A stretch of DNA of 64,000 nucleotides from JAIBJN01 sp963775625 (GTDB taxonomy: Bacteria > Actinomycetota > Thermoleophilia > Gaiellales > Gaiellaceae): positions 1-64,000 of the forward strand of contig CAVZJM010000012.1 in assembly GCA_963775625.1 (NCBI GenBank). The letters run 5' to 3'. The notes beneath the pieces were generated by a model that made no database searches, was not told where the DNA came from, and was given only the letters and a program-made list of their open reading frames with translations. The translations under genes were made by a program, and so were the position numbers. This document shows, piece after piece, positions 8,501 through 16,045 of this stretch; the first letter of the stretch is position 1, and every line of letters begins with the position of its first letter.

Positions 8501-9310
8501 GCCGGCGGCGGCCGAGGCGACCAGCACCCGGTCGTAGTTGGCGGTGCCGTCGTCGGTGGAGTCGTAGATGTAGACGTCCCAGACTCCGTTCGCCGGAATC
8601 TGCGCGTTGTTGTGAGTGAACGAGGTCTGCTTGGCCTGGCTGAAGGAGGCGGGGACGTTCGTCCAGCCCGCTGCGTCCGCCAGGTCGATGCGCTGGTACT
8701 GGACGCCGAACGCGTTCGCGCCCGCCGGCTGGCCGGGCAGGTCGTAGTTGAGGACGATGCCGCGCCCTCCGATGAAGGTGCGAAAGTCGACGACCGGGCC
8801 CTGGAGCGCCGGGACGAGGTTCCGCGAGCCGACCCACTCCATGGAGACGACGGTCTTGCCCGCCCGCTCGGCCGCCTGGCCGATGTGGTCGGCCTGGAGG
8901 ATTCCGGTCGTAGCGAAGCTCGTCGAGTTGTTGAAGTTCCCCTCGCCGACCCGGTGGAACGTGTTGTTCATGGAGCCGTGCTCACCGGGCCAGGTGCCGG
9001 TGGAGAGCGTGTACCAGCCGACCCCGGTGTTGGGCGGGAAGCCCTGCTTGAGGCCGTTCTTGCCGGTGATGCCCTGTTTCATTAGGGCGTTCATGGTCGG
9101 CATGGCCCCCTGCTTGGCGTACTTCTCGACCAGGTCGGGCCTCATGCCGTCCGAGGCAAAGAAGATGACGGGCGTTCCCGTCGAGCCGCTGGAAGCGCTT
9201 CCGCCGGTGGTCTGGGCCAATCCGGTCGACACCGAACCGGCCACGAACAGGGTGAACGAAAGTGTCAGGGCGACCAGCAGCGCTGGCCTCAACCGCACCG
9301 TGCGTGTCAT
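5546..9310 (-). CDS. Exported phosphodiesterase fused to 5'-nucleotidase
   Basis: A 1254-residue secreted protein. Residues 1-32 form a signal peptide (LLVALTLSFTLFVAGSV, then GLAQ). The first half, to about residue 710, is a type I phosphodiesterase/nucleotide pyrophosphatase of the alkaline phosphatase superfamily: FASDGMRPD with metal ligand D54, FPPNTGVGW with a likely Thr nucleophile (T95), and SSDHGF later. The second half is a complete 5'-nucleotidase: a metallophosphatase domain opening with ILNMSDWHAQL near 713 and GNHSFDRG near 813, then the C-terminal substrate domain with SLVGNVVTDAM and TNSGGLRADL near 1055. It could cleave extracellular nucleotides or nucleotide sugars and then remove the last phosphate. 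GGAGAGG precedes the ATG. It is divergent from a LuxR-type regulator. Confidence 0.88.
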   Translation of the reverse strand: MTRTVRLRPALLVALTLSFTLFVAGSVSTGLAQTTGGSASSGSTGTPVIFFASDGMRPDLVEKYAKQGAMPTMNALMKQGITGKNGLKQGFPPNTGVGWYTLSTGTWPGEHGSMNNTFHRVGEGNFNNSTSFATTGILQADHIGQAAERAGKTVVSMEWVGSRNLVPALQGPVVDFRTFIGGRGIVLNYDLPGQPAGANAFGVQYQRIDLADAAGWTNVPASFSQAKQTSFTHNNAQIPANGVWDVYIYDSTDDGTANYDRVLVASAAAGKDGAMAVADLTQGEWADAKVTLATGTFAGRTAGFYAKLIDLTGDLSKFRLYFTSVQRANATYNALGPAGSTDFEEKLNRDFPTSTAADFAPMEAGIVDEDTYVEQGLMWKDAHWAYLRYILGPAPEGLGIKPDLALVGAPTTDEFQHQFTALVTKTDIDGKPNPYYDDITNDDVPDGRVAVREGYIRQAYQEADNTLALARELIAQPARTFVSSDHGFAPQWFAVNVSKVLVDLGLQEREQSGNCRKAANDPGTTTPGDTLAKECHAGGTSQIYINLAGRDPATGNTPQVPAANYEAVRNQIVAAFQNLDDPNLPGQQQVVLKVMKKEELSNVDGTNALHPSRSGDVVVVFRPPYQTDAQTPGQLVAPSQFFGQHGYLPELVDLKNNINMHATFIAAGPGIAKGSAKDVRAIDLAPTISYLMHIPGPQNARGSILYKILSEKKLKEITILNMSDWHAQLTPLAETADTVTSAGAVNPTFAIGGAAFLDTWFDGFAADAAGRAIRVTGGDSFGGATPPISNFFEDKPAVEIMNMMGWNAEAVGNHSFDRGEQFLRNELIPLADFPIISANVVFPDGTTPPEWSPSATFNFDGNRVGLVGFTTEDTPSLLFPGRLGPFEVVSVVDTVQAEADRLRSRGIKVIVALGHEGVNAGTVTEPTGPLVDIADALEGVNVVMGDHNDFQVNATRPNGVLVTENRGKGIRFTRVRIVVDSRGRVVYKTADYHRPWTVGITPDPQIQAKIDELNAALAPIMSTQIGASTRAIPRSDSCGRADGRLCESLVGNVVTDAMRTTYGADFAITNSGGLRADLTCPDPDAAGDFCPAFTPPPFPITRGQVFGVLPFGNIVVTLPVNGAELKTMLENGVSIMPGANGRFPQVSGLCFTYDISAAVGSRVTGAVRQAADGSCTGPPVDLTAATSYSILENDFMANGGDGYPNFASRMATLDFMDQVTADYVAANTPLSPAIQGRIVCTTSGATVCPVITAP

Positions 9311-9451
9311 CGGACTCCTCTCCCGGGGTTAGGACGACGGCATCGAAATTACTCCGTTCCGGGCCGTCTGACAACCGTCCGTTCCCGCGCCGAGCCGATC
9401 CGTAGCTTTGTGTGTGAGGGCACCCGGCGCTAGGGTCGAGGACCGAGGCAC

Positions 9452-12211
9452 ATGCGCACGACCGACGTGATCGGGAGAGACGCCGAGCTGGAAGCTACGG
9501 TGAACTTCCTCGACGCGGTCGCGACCGGGCCGAGCGGGCTCGTGATCGAGGGAGACGCTGGTGCCGGAAAGACGACGCTCTGGCTCGCCACCGTAGAGGA
9601 GGCGCGCGAGCGAGGCTACCGGATGCTCGAGACCCGGCCCGCGGAGACGGAGGCTGGGCTGCCGTTCGCGGGTCTGGGCGATCTCGTCGAGAGCACGCTC
9701 GAGGAGGTGCTCGACGAGCTGCCGGAGCCGCAGGCCGATGCGCTCCGGGTCGCGCTCCTGCTGGCGCCGCCGGGTGGTGCGCCTCTCGATGAGCGCGCCG
9801 TCGCGGTGGCCGTGCTGGGCGTGCTCCGCGAGCTCGCGGGCGCAGGCCCACTCATGGTCGCCGTCGACGACGTCCAGTGGCTCGATCCCCCGTCGGCGAA
9901 AGTCCTGTCATTTGCCTGGCGGCGGCTGCGCGAGGAACCGGTCGGGCTCCTGCTCGCGCATCGCCTCGGCACCGACGCCCCGGCCGGGCTCGCCGAAGAC
10001 GACCGCCTCTCCTCGCTCGCGGTCGGGCCGCTCGCGCTCGGCGCCGTGCACAGGCTGCTCCACGAGCGGCTGGGTCTCGTCCTGCCGCGGCCGGCGCTAC
10101 GCCGGGTCCACGAGGTCAGCGGCGGCAACCCGTTCTTCTGCCTCGAGCTCGGCCGCGCGCTCCAGGCCCGCGAGGCCGAGCTCTCCCCCGGCGAGCCGCT
10201 ACCGGTCCCCGACCGCCTGCAGGAGCTCGTTCGCTCCCGGCTCGAGGCACTGCCGCCGGAGAGCCGCGACGTTCTCGCCGCGGCGGCGGCGCTCTCTCAG
10301 CCGACGCTCGAGCTTCTGGCCGCGGCAGTCTCAGACGGAGCTGACGCCCTACGGCCGGGGCTGGAGGCGCAAGTGGTCGAGCTCGACGGTGACCGCGTCC
10401 GCTTCACACACCCGCTGCTCGCTTCGGCCGCGTACCAGGGCCTCGACGCGATCGGGCGCCGCCAGCTCCACCGGCGTCTCGCCGAGCTCGTCCCGGACGC
10501 CGACGAACGCGCCCGCCACCTGGCGCTCTCGACGGACGCTCCGGACTCCGACGTCGCGCGCGCGCTCGAGGAGGCGGCGGAGCACGCCCGCGCGCGAGGC
10601 GCGACCGCGACGGCGGCGGAGCTCTGCGAACAGGCATGCCGGCTGACGCCGCTCGACGAGCCGGACGCCGCTCACCGCCGGACGGTGGCGGCGGCCCGCT
10701 ACCACTTCGTCGCAGGCGATACGGCGAGAGCACGCGCCCTGTTGGAGGAGGCGCTTCCTTCGACACGTGGGGGCGACGGTCTCGCCGAAGCGCTGGTCCT
10801 CCTCGGCCGGCTGCACCGATACGAGGGGGACCAGCCGCAGGCCGCCGAGCTCTTGCGCCGCGCGCTCGCCGAGACCAGCGCAAGCGACCGCGTGCGCGCG
10901 CAGGCGGCGCAGGGCTTGGCCGCGACGCACTTCTTCATGCGCGAGGAGCTCGAGGTCGCGCAGGGGCACGCGGCACTCGCCGCCGAGCTCGCGGCGCGGG
11001 CTGGCGCCTTCGCCGTACAGGCGGAGTCCCTCGAGGATCAAGGCCACATCGAGACGTTGCTCGGACGTCCAGAGGCGGCTGCCACCTTCCAGGCGGCCCA
11101 GGAGCTGCGCGACGTCCCTGCTAAGCAGGATCTCATCGCGTTGCCGAGCTACGCGTGGGACATCCACTTCTGCTGGACCGACGGGCACGAGGACGCGGCC
11201 ATGCGACTGCGCCAGAGCTACGAGGACGCGGACGCGAGCGGCGACGAGTGGTCGGCTCCGATGATCCTCTCGAATCTCGCGGTGGCGGAGTACTTGCAGG
11301 GCCGGTGGCAGGAGGCAGCCCAGATCGCTGAGGAAGGCTTCGAGGCCGCACAGCAGACAGGGCAGCGGGGCTACCAGGCGTTCTCGTTGTCCGTGCGGGC
11401 GCTCGCTCGCGCCTCGTTCGGCCTCGAGACCGACGCACGCGCCGATGCGGAGGACGCGCTCGCCCTCGCCGGCGAGCGCGCGATGGGGTCGGCGAGGATC
11501 CACGCTCTCTGGGCGCTCGGCTTGCTCGAGCTCTCTCTCGGCCGGCCGGAGGAGACCGCCCGGCTGCTGGCGCCGGAACGGGAGCGGCTGCTCGCGGCCG
11601 GAGTCGGCGAGCCGGGGGCGATCCGCTTCGTCCCCGACGAGATCGAGGCGCTCGTGGCGCTGAGTCGGCTCGACGAGGCCGAGGAAGTGCTCGGCTGGCT
11701 CGAGGAGCGGGGACGCGCGCTCGACCGCGCCTCCGCACTCGCGGCCGCGGCACGCTGCCGCGGCTTGCTCGCCGCAGCCCGGCGTGACGCCGACGCAGCG
11801 ATAGCTGCATTCGAGGATGCACTCCACGAGCACGGGCGCGTCACGATCCCTTTCGAAGGGGCGCGGACGCTGCTTGCTCTTGGCTCAACCCAGCGACGCT
11901 CGAAGCAGAAGCGCGCCGCACGGGTGTCCCTCGAGGAGGCGCTGACGATCTTCGACGAGCTCGGCGCCGCTCTGTGGGCCGAGAAGGCACGCGCCGAGCT
12001 CGCCCAGATCAGCGGGCGCGCTCCTTCGCGGGGAGGACTCACGCCGGCCGAGGAGCGCGTCGCCGCCCTCGTCGCCGAAGGCCGGACGAACAAGGAAGTG
12101 GCCGCGGAGCTCTTCGTCGCCGACCGCACGGTCGAGTACCACCTCTCGCACATCTACGCGAAGCTCGGGGTGCGCTCGCGCGCCGAGCTGGCGCGTCGCC
12201 TCCCCGGGTAG
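9452..12211 (+). CDS. LuxR-family regulator with large ATPase domain
   Basis: A 919-residue transcription factor of the LAL/MalT type. The N-terminus is an AAA ATPase with Walker A GDAGAGKTTLW (residues 34-44) and a Walker B-like VAVDDVQWLD near 140; a long helical middle, rich in Ala, Glu and Arg and with TPR-like repeats, follows; the last 60 residues are a LuxR helix-turn-helix (GLTPAEERVAAL, TNKEVAAELFV, TVEYHLSHIYAKLGV). Such proteins sense a ligand and activate nearby genes in an ATP-dependent way; the inducer is unknown. It is divergent from the secreted phosphatase fusion (141 bp gap) and upstream of the propeller lipoprotein, so either may be its target. GAGG lies 4 nt before the ATG. 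Confidence 0.92.
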   Translation: MRTTDVIGRDAELEATVNFLDAVATGPSGLVIEGDAGAGKTTLWLATVEEARERGYRMLETRPAETEAGLPFAGLGDLVESTLEEVLDELPEPQADALRVALLLAPPGGAPLDERAVAVAVLGVLRELAGAGPLMVAVDDVQWLDPPSAKVLSFAWRRLREEPVGLLLAHRLGTDAPAGLAEDDRLSSLAVGPLALGAVHRLLHERLGLVLPRPALRRVHEVSGGNPFFCLELGRALQAREAELSPGEPLPVPDRLQELVRSRLEALPPESRDVLAAAAALSQPTLELLAAAVSDGADALRPGLEAQVVELDGDRVRFTHPLLASAAYQGLDAIGRRQLHRRLAELVPDADERARHLALSTDAPDSDVARALEEAAEHARARGATATAAELCEQACRLTPLDEPDAAHRRTVAAARYHFVAGDTARARALLEEALPSTRGGDGLAEALVLLGRLHRYEGDQPQAAELLRRALAETSASDRVRAQAAQGLAATHFFMREELEVAQGHAALAAELAARAGAFAVQAESLEDQGHIETLLGRPEAAATFQAAQELRDVPAKQDLIALPSYAWDIHFCWTDGHEDAAMRLRQSYEDADASGDEWSAPMILSNLAVAEYLQGRWQEAAQIAEEGFEAAQQTGQRGYQAFSLSVRALARASFGLETDARADAEDALALAGERAMGSARIHALWALGLLELSLGRPEETARLLAPERERLLAAGVGEPGAIRFVPDEIEALVALSRLDEAEEVLGWLEERGRALDRASALAAAARCRGLLAAARRDADAAIAAFEDALHEHGRVTIPFEGARTLLALGSTQRRSKQKRAARVSLEEALTIFDELGAALWAEKARAELAQISGRAPSRGGLTPAEERVAALVAEGRTNKEVAAELFVADRTVEYHLSHIYAKLGVRSRAELARRLPG

Positions 12212-12252
12212 CCCGGCCGAAACCCTGGGGGTTTCCCCGTTTCAGGCCGGGC
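12211..12252. promoter_or_regulatory. Nested inverted repeat after the LuxR gene
   Basis: An outer 8-bp pair GCCCGGCC (12211-12218) and GGCCGGGC (12245-12252) encloses an inner 7-bp pair GAAACCC (12219-12225) and GGGTTTC (12229-12235). It begins on the last base of the regulator stop codon and ends about 47 bp before the next start. It could terminate the regulator transcript or serve as an operator for the lipoprotein gene; the sequence does not decide between these. Confidence 0.55.
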
Positions 12253-12298
12253 GGGGCCGGCCTAGCGTGGACAGCGATACTCGAAAGGAGGCGCGGAG

Positions 12299-13285
12299 AT
12301 GAAGATTCTCCTTACTTCGGTCGCTGCCCTGGCGCTCGCCGTCGGGGTCGGAGGATGCGGAGGAAGCGAGACGACGCCGACCGTTGATCAGGGTGCGGCC
12401 CCAGGGGCGAAGCCGAAGCCTGCCGTCGAGGAGATCGACGTCGGTGCGGCTCCCACGTCTGTGGCCGTCAGCGACGGTTGGGTCTGGGTCGTCCGTAACC
12501 AGGGCGACACGGTCGTACGCCTCGATCCTCAGTCGGGGAAGCTGGTCGGCGAGCCGATCCCTGCCGGGAACGGAGCGTTGAGCGCGACGGCCGAGGGCGG
12601 CAGCGTCTGGGTTGCGAACATGTTCGACGACACGGTGACGCGGATCGACTCGCGCTCCGGGCGGGTCGTCGGCAAGCCGATCCCTGTCGGAGACCGCCCC
12701 ATGGCAATCGCGGCTAGCGAGGGCTCCGTGTGGGTCTTCAACACACTCGGGGGCTCGGTCACCCGTATCGACGCGGCGACGGGCAAGGTGATCTCCACCT
12801 CTGAGCGGGTCGTCGGTCGCGCCGCAGGCAACCCGGACTACGCAGGGCTCGCGGTGGCCGATGGCTCGGTCTGGGTCGTCAGCCCGACCGAGGGCACGGT
12901 CGTCCGCCTCGACGCCGAATCCAATCGGCCAAAGGGCAAGGCGATCGACGTCGGTGCGGGGCCAACCGGCATCACCATCACAGAGGGCTCGGTCTGGGTC
13001 GCCAATCCGGACGCCGGCACCGTCACCCGCCTCGACGCGCGCACAGGGGAGATCGTCGGCGAGCCGATTGCCGTCGGGGGCCAGCCCGTGGCAGTAGCGG
13101 CCGATGCCGGCGCCGTCTGGGTCGCGGACCGGGCGGGAGCGGTCACGCGGATCGACACCGAGTCGAACGTCCCGGTCGGCGAGCCGATCCCTGTTCAAGG
13201 AAGCCCCCTGAGCCTGGCCGTTGGGGAAGGCGCGGTCTGGGTCGCGAACCCGTTCAACAGCACGGTCGCGCGGATCGGGATCTGA
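12299..13285 (+). CDS. Lipoprotein with beta-propeller (YVTN/Vgb-like) repeats
   Basis: A 328-residue protein with a lipoprotein signal (MKILLTSVAALALAVGVGGC, cysteine at residue 20) followed by about six copies of a 40-45 residue repeat around GSVWVAN...GTVTRLD...VG.PI.VG. These are the blades of a YVTN/Vgb-like propeller, a fold used for binding rather than for a predictable reaction. The mature protein should be anchored on the outer face of the membrane. GAAAGGAGG lies about 7 nt before the ATG, a strong ribosome binding site. It follows a LuxR-type regulator and is followed 10 nt later by a DUF4242-like gene, suggesting a two-gene unit under that regulator. The ligand is unknown. Confidence 0.85.
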   Translation: MKILLTSVAALALAVGVGGCGGSETTPTVDQGAAPGAKPKPAVEEIDVGAAPTSVAVSDGWVWVVRNQGDTVVRLDPQSGKLVGEPIPAGNGALSATAEGGSVWVANMFDDTVTRIDSRSGRVVGKPIPVGDRPMAIAASEGSVWVFNTLGGSVTRIDAATGKVISTSERVVGRAAGNPDYAGLAVADGSVWVVSPTEGTVVRLDAESNRPKGKAIDVGAGPTGITITEGSVWVANPDAGTVTRLDARTGEIVGEPIAVGGQPVAVAADAGAVWVADRAGAVTRIDTESNVPVGEPIPVQGSPLSLAVGEGAVWVANPFNSTVARIGI

Positions 13286-13294
13286 CGGGCCACG

Positions 13295-13612
13295 ATGGCG
13301 AGGTATCTCGCCGAGCTGTACCTGTCGAAGACGGGCTCGGACGGCCTCCGCGAGGCAGCCGTCCGAGCCCGCTCGGCCGCTGAGGAGCTGTCGCAGGAAG
13401 GCAGGCCGGTTCGCTACGTCCGGGCGATCTTCCTCGGCGAGGACGAGACGTGCTTCCACCTCTACGAGGCGGCCGCTGCCGAGTCGGTGTGGGAAGCCAC
13501 GCGAAGGGCGGGGATCTCGGTCGAGCGGGTTGTCGAGGCGGTCGAGATCTCCCCCGCCCGCGCTACGCGGCCGGCTCGGCGGCCGCCTGAGGCTCCGGCG
13601 GCAGGTCCTTGA
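13295..13612 (+). CDS. DUF4242-like small protein
   Basis: The 105-residue protein starts MARYLAELYLSK and continues with two helices and the stretch VRAIFLGEDETCFHLYEAAA, then SVWEATRRAGISVERVVEAVEI. This short ferredoxin-like pattern matches DUF4242 (sometimes named nickel-binding) proteins of about 90 residues. Residues from about 88 on (ARATRPARRPPEAPAAGP) are encoded by the antisense of a duplicated uvrB 3' end, so the original C-terminus may have been replaced. The gene starts 10 nt after the propeller lipoprotein gene and is probably translated from the same mRNA. The biochemical role is unknown. Confidence 0.65.
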   Translation: MARYLAELYLSKTGSDGLREAAVRARSAAEELSQEGRPVRYVRAIFLGEDETCFHLYEAAAAESVWEATRRAGISVERVVEAVEISPARATRPARRPPEAPAAGP

Positions 13613-13620
13613 TCTCGTCG
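13561..13620 (-). repeat. Second copy of the uvrB 3' end (remnant)
   Basis: This 60-bp stretch matches 13949-14008, the last codons and stop of uvrB, at 53 of 60 positions without gaps; the first 22 bases are identical. It is on the same strand as uvrB, 388 bp further downstream, and still reads DEIKDLPPEPQAAAEPAA-stop where uvrB reads DEIKELRRELQATAEPAA-stop. Two tiny plus-strand frames lie between the copies. Confidence 0.85.
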
Positions 13621-13727
13621 ACGAGCGGCGGCGGTCATGCCGTAAACGACGACTTGCGCCGGCACGCGGAGCGGCCGACAATCCAGGGATCGAGCCGCCC
13701 ATCGAGCACCAGGACGTGACAACTATC

Positions 13728-13832
13728 ATGGCTCTCCTCGGCAACGTCCAGTCCGATGTCCGCATGATTCGCGAGCTGCTGGAGGCGGAGTATGGAGAAG
13801 AGGAAGAAGAGGCCCCCGAAGATGACCGCTGA
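13728..13832 (+). CDS. Possible 34-residue acidic peptide
   Basis: The frame MALLGNVQSDVRMIRELLEA, then EYGEEEEEAPEDDR, is predicted to be a short amphipathic helix with an acidic tail. It lies between the uvrB 3' end and its remnant copy and overlaps the next tiny frame by 11 nt. The arrangement of two overlapping short frames looks translated rather than random, but there is no recognisable family and no strong ribosome binding site. Confidence 0.4.
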   Translation: MALLGNVQSDVRMIRELLEAEYGEEEEEAPEDDR

Positions 13833-13944
13833 GGAACGCGCCCAACGCGACCGCACGCAGGAGATGGTGCGCGAGCGGATCGCCTACCACGAGGCGAAGG
13901 CGAAGGAAGAGGAGGAGGCCGCCGCGCGCGAGCGCGGCGAGTAG
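13822..13944 (+). CDS. Possible 40-residue charged helical peptide
   Basis: MTAEERAQRDRTQEMVRERI continues into a Lys/Glu/Ala-rich helix ending AAARERGE. The ATG lies inside the previous small frame (11-nt overlap), so translation could be coupled. It ends 6 bp from the convergent uvrB stop. The strongly charged single helix suggests a structural or binding peptide; no function can be assigned. Confidence 0.4.
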   Translation: MTAEERAQRDRTQEMVRERIAYHEAKAKEEEEAAARERGE

Positions 13945-13950
13945 CGGTCG

Positions 13951-15969
13951 CTACGCGGCCGGCTCGGCGGTCGCCTGCAGCTCCCGCCGGAGCTCCTTGA
14001 TCTCGTCGCGAAGCTTGGCGGCGTACTCGAAGCGGAGCTCCTCGGCCGCCGCGAACATCTCCTCCTCGAGCGTGACGACGAGGCGCTCCAGCTCCTCGTT
14101 CGACATCCCCTCGACCTGGCGCTGACCTCGCCGGCGCTTGCCCGGGACGTGCGGCGCCGACTCGAGCGAGAGGAACTCGGCAATGTCGGAGACGCCCTTC
14201 ACGATCGACTCGGGCGTGATCCCGTGCTCCTCGTTGTAGCGGAGCTGGACATTGCGCCTGCGGGTGGTCTCGTCGATGGCGCCCTTGATCGCCTCGGTCA
14301 TCTTGTCGGCGTACATGACGACCTTGCCGTTCACGTTCCTGGCGGCCCGCCCGATCGTCTGGATGAGCGCCGTCTGGCCGCGGAGGAAGCCCTCCTTGTC
14401 GGCGTCGAGGATGGCCACGAGCGAGACCTCGGGCAGGTCGAGCCCCTCCCGCAGCAGGTTGACGCCGACGAGGACGTCGTACTCGCCGAGGCGCAGCTCG
14501 CGGATGATCTTGATGCGGTCGAGCGTGTCCACCTCGGAGTGGAGGTAGCGCGTGCGCACCCCCGACTCGAGCAGGTAGTCGGTCAGGTCCTCGGCCATCT
14601 TCTTGGTCAGCGTGGTGACGAGCACGCGCTCGCCCGCCTCCTCGCGGCGCCTGATCTCGTTCAGGAGGTCGTCGATCTGGTTCTTCGTCGGGCGCAGCTC
14701 GACCTCGGGGTCGACGACCCCGGTCGGGCGGATGATCTGCTCGGCGACGTTCGTGGAGTTACGGAGCTCGAACGGCCCGGGCGTCGCCGAGACGAAGAGC
14801 AGCTGCGGCGCCCGCTCGAGGAACTCGTCGAAGCGAAGCGGCCGGTTGTCGAGCGCCGAGGGGAGGCGGAAGCCGTGCTCGACGAGCGTCTCCTTGCGCG
14901 AGCGGTCGCCCTCGTACATGCCGCCGATCTGCGGCACGGTCTGGTGCGACTCGTCGATGAAGACGAGGAAGTCGCCGCCGAAGAAGTCGAGCAGCGTGTG
15001 CGGCGGCGTCCCGGGAGCGCGCCCGTCGAGGATCCGCGAGTAGTTCTCGATCCCGTTGCAGTAGCCGAGCTCCTGCAGCATCTCCAGGTCGTACTCGGTC
15101 CGCTGCCGGATCCGGTGCGCCTCGAGCAGCTTGCCCTGCTCTTCGAAGGCCTTCACCTGCTCGTTCAGCTCGTGCTTGATCTCGCCAACGGAACGCTCGA
15201 TCGTCTCCCGGGAGGTCACGTACTGAGTCGCCGGGAAGATGGCCAGGTGCTCGAGCCGCGCGTAGATCTCGCCCGAGAGCGGGTCGAAGTGGGTGATCTG
15301 CTCGACCTCGTCCCCGAAGAACGAGACGCGGTAGGCGGACTCCATGTGCGCCGGCTGCACCTCGACGACGTCGCCCCGAACGCGGAAGCGCCCGCGGCCG
15401 AGGAAGGAGTCATTCCGCGCGTACTGGATGTCGACGAGCTTGCGCAGCATCACGTCCCGGTCGATCTCCTGGCCGACGCCGAGCGCGACGGTCTTCTCCT
15501 CGTATGCCTCGGGCGAGCCGATCCCGTAGATGCAGGAGACGGACGCGACGATGAGGACGTCCTTGCGGGCCAGGAGCGCCGCCGTCGCCGCGTGGCGGAG
15601 CCGGTCGATGTCGTCGTTGATGGACGCGTCCTTCTCGATGTAGAGGTCCGCCTGCGGGACGTACGCCTCAGGCTGGTAGTAGTCGTAGTAGGAGACGAAG
15701 TACTCGACCGCGTTTCCCGGGAGGAACTCGCGGAACTCGTTGCAGAGCTGGGCCGCGAGGGTCTTGTTGTGGGCGATGACGAGCGTGGGCTTCTGCACCT
15801 GCTCGGCGATCCAGGCCATCGCCGCCGTCTTCCCGGTCCCGGTGGCGCCGAGCAGCGTCTGGTAGCGGTCGCCGCGGACGACCGACTCGGAGAGCGCGGC
15901 GATCGCCTGGGGCTGGTCGCCGGTCGGCCGATAGGCCTCGGAGACGCGGAACGCGGACATGAAGGCCAT
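13951..15969 (-). CDS. uvrB: Excinuclease ABC subunit UvrB
   Basis: UvrB is the helicase-like subunit that receives the lesion from UvrA and recruits UvrC. The 672-residue protein has Walker A GATGTGKT, the beta-hairpin region (YFVSYYDYYQPEAYVP), helicase motifs including FIDESHQT and QTIGRAARN, and the C-terminal UVR domain (about 635-670) that contacts UvrC. The frame stays open upstream to 16182, but MAFMSAFRVSEAYRPTGDQ at 15969 matches the family N-terminus, with GAGG 5 nt before it; ATG 15960 is the alternative. The last 60 bp are duplicated at 13561-13620. No SOS box is visible upstream, unlike uvrA. Confidence 0.97.
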   Translation of the reverse strand: MAFMSAFRVSEAYRPTGDQPQAIAALSESVVRGDRYQTLLGATGTGKTAAMAWIAEQVQKPTLVIAHNKTLAAQLCNEFREFLPGNAVEYFVSYYDYYQPEAYVPQADLYIEKDASINDDIDRLRHAATAALLARKDVLIVASVSCIYGIGSPEAYEEKTVALGVGQEIDRDVMLRKLVDIQYARNDSFLGRGRFRVRGDVVEVQPAHMESAYRVSFFGDEVEQITHFDPLSGEIYARLEHLAIFPATQYVTSRETIERSVGEIKHELNEQVKAFEEQGKLLEAHRIRQRTEYDLEMLQELGYCNGIENYSRILDGRAPGTPPHTLLDFFGGDFLVFIDESHQTVPQIGGMYEGDRSRKETLVEHGFRLPSALDNRPLRFDEFLERAPQLLFVSATPGPFELRNSTNVAEQIIRPTGVVDPEVELRPTKNQIDDLLNEIRRREEAGERVLVTTLTKKMAEDLTDYLLESGVRTRYLHSEVDTLDRIKIIRELRLGEYDVLVGVNLLREGLDLPEVSLVAILDADKEGFLRGQTALIQTIGRAARNVNGKVVMYADKMTEAIKGAIDETTRRRNVQLRYNEEHGITPESIVKGVSDIAEFLSLESAPHVPGKRRRGQRQVEGMSNEELERLVVTLEEEMFAAAEELRFEYAAKLRDEIKELRRELQATAEPAA

Positions 15970-16045
15970 CGTAGCCTCGGGAGGGCACTCCACCCGCTGC
16001 CGGTGGCGCAAGGTCGCCGGTCGGCGCGCTAGGTTGGCAGCCGGC

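Noticed and set aside
1434..9085. Long plus-strand frames opposite uvrA and the phosphodiesterase fusion
   Set aside because: They have no family motifs and mirror the codon pattern of the real minus-strand genes, as usual for antisense frames in GC-rich DNA.
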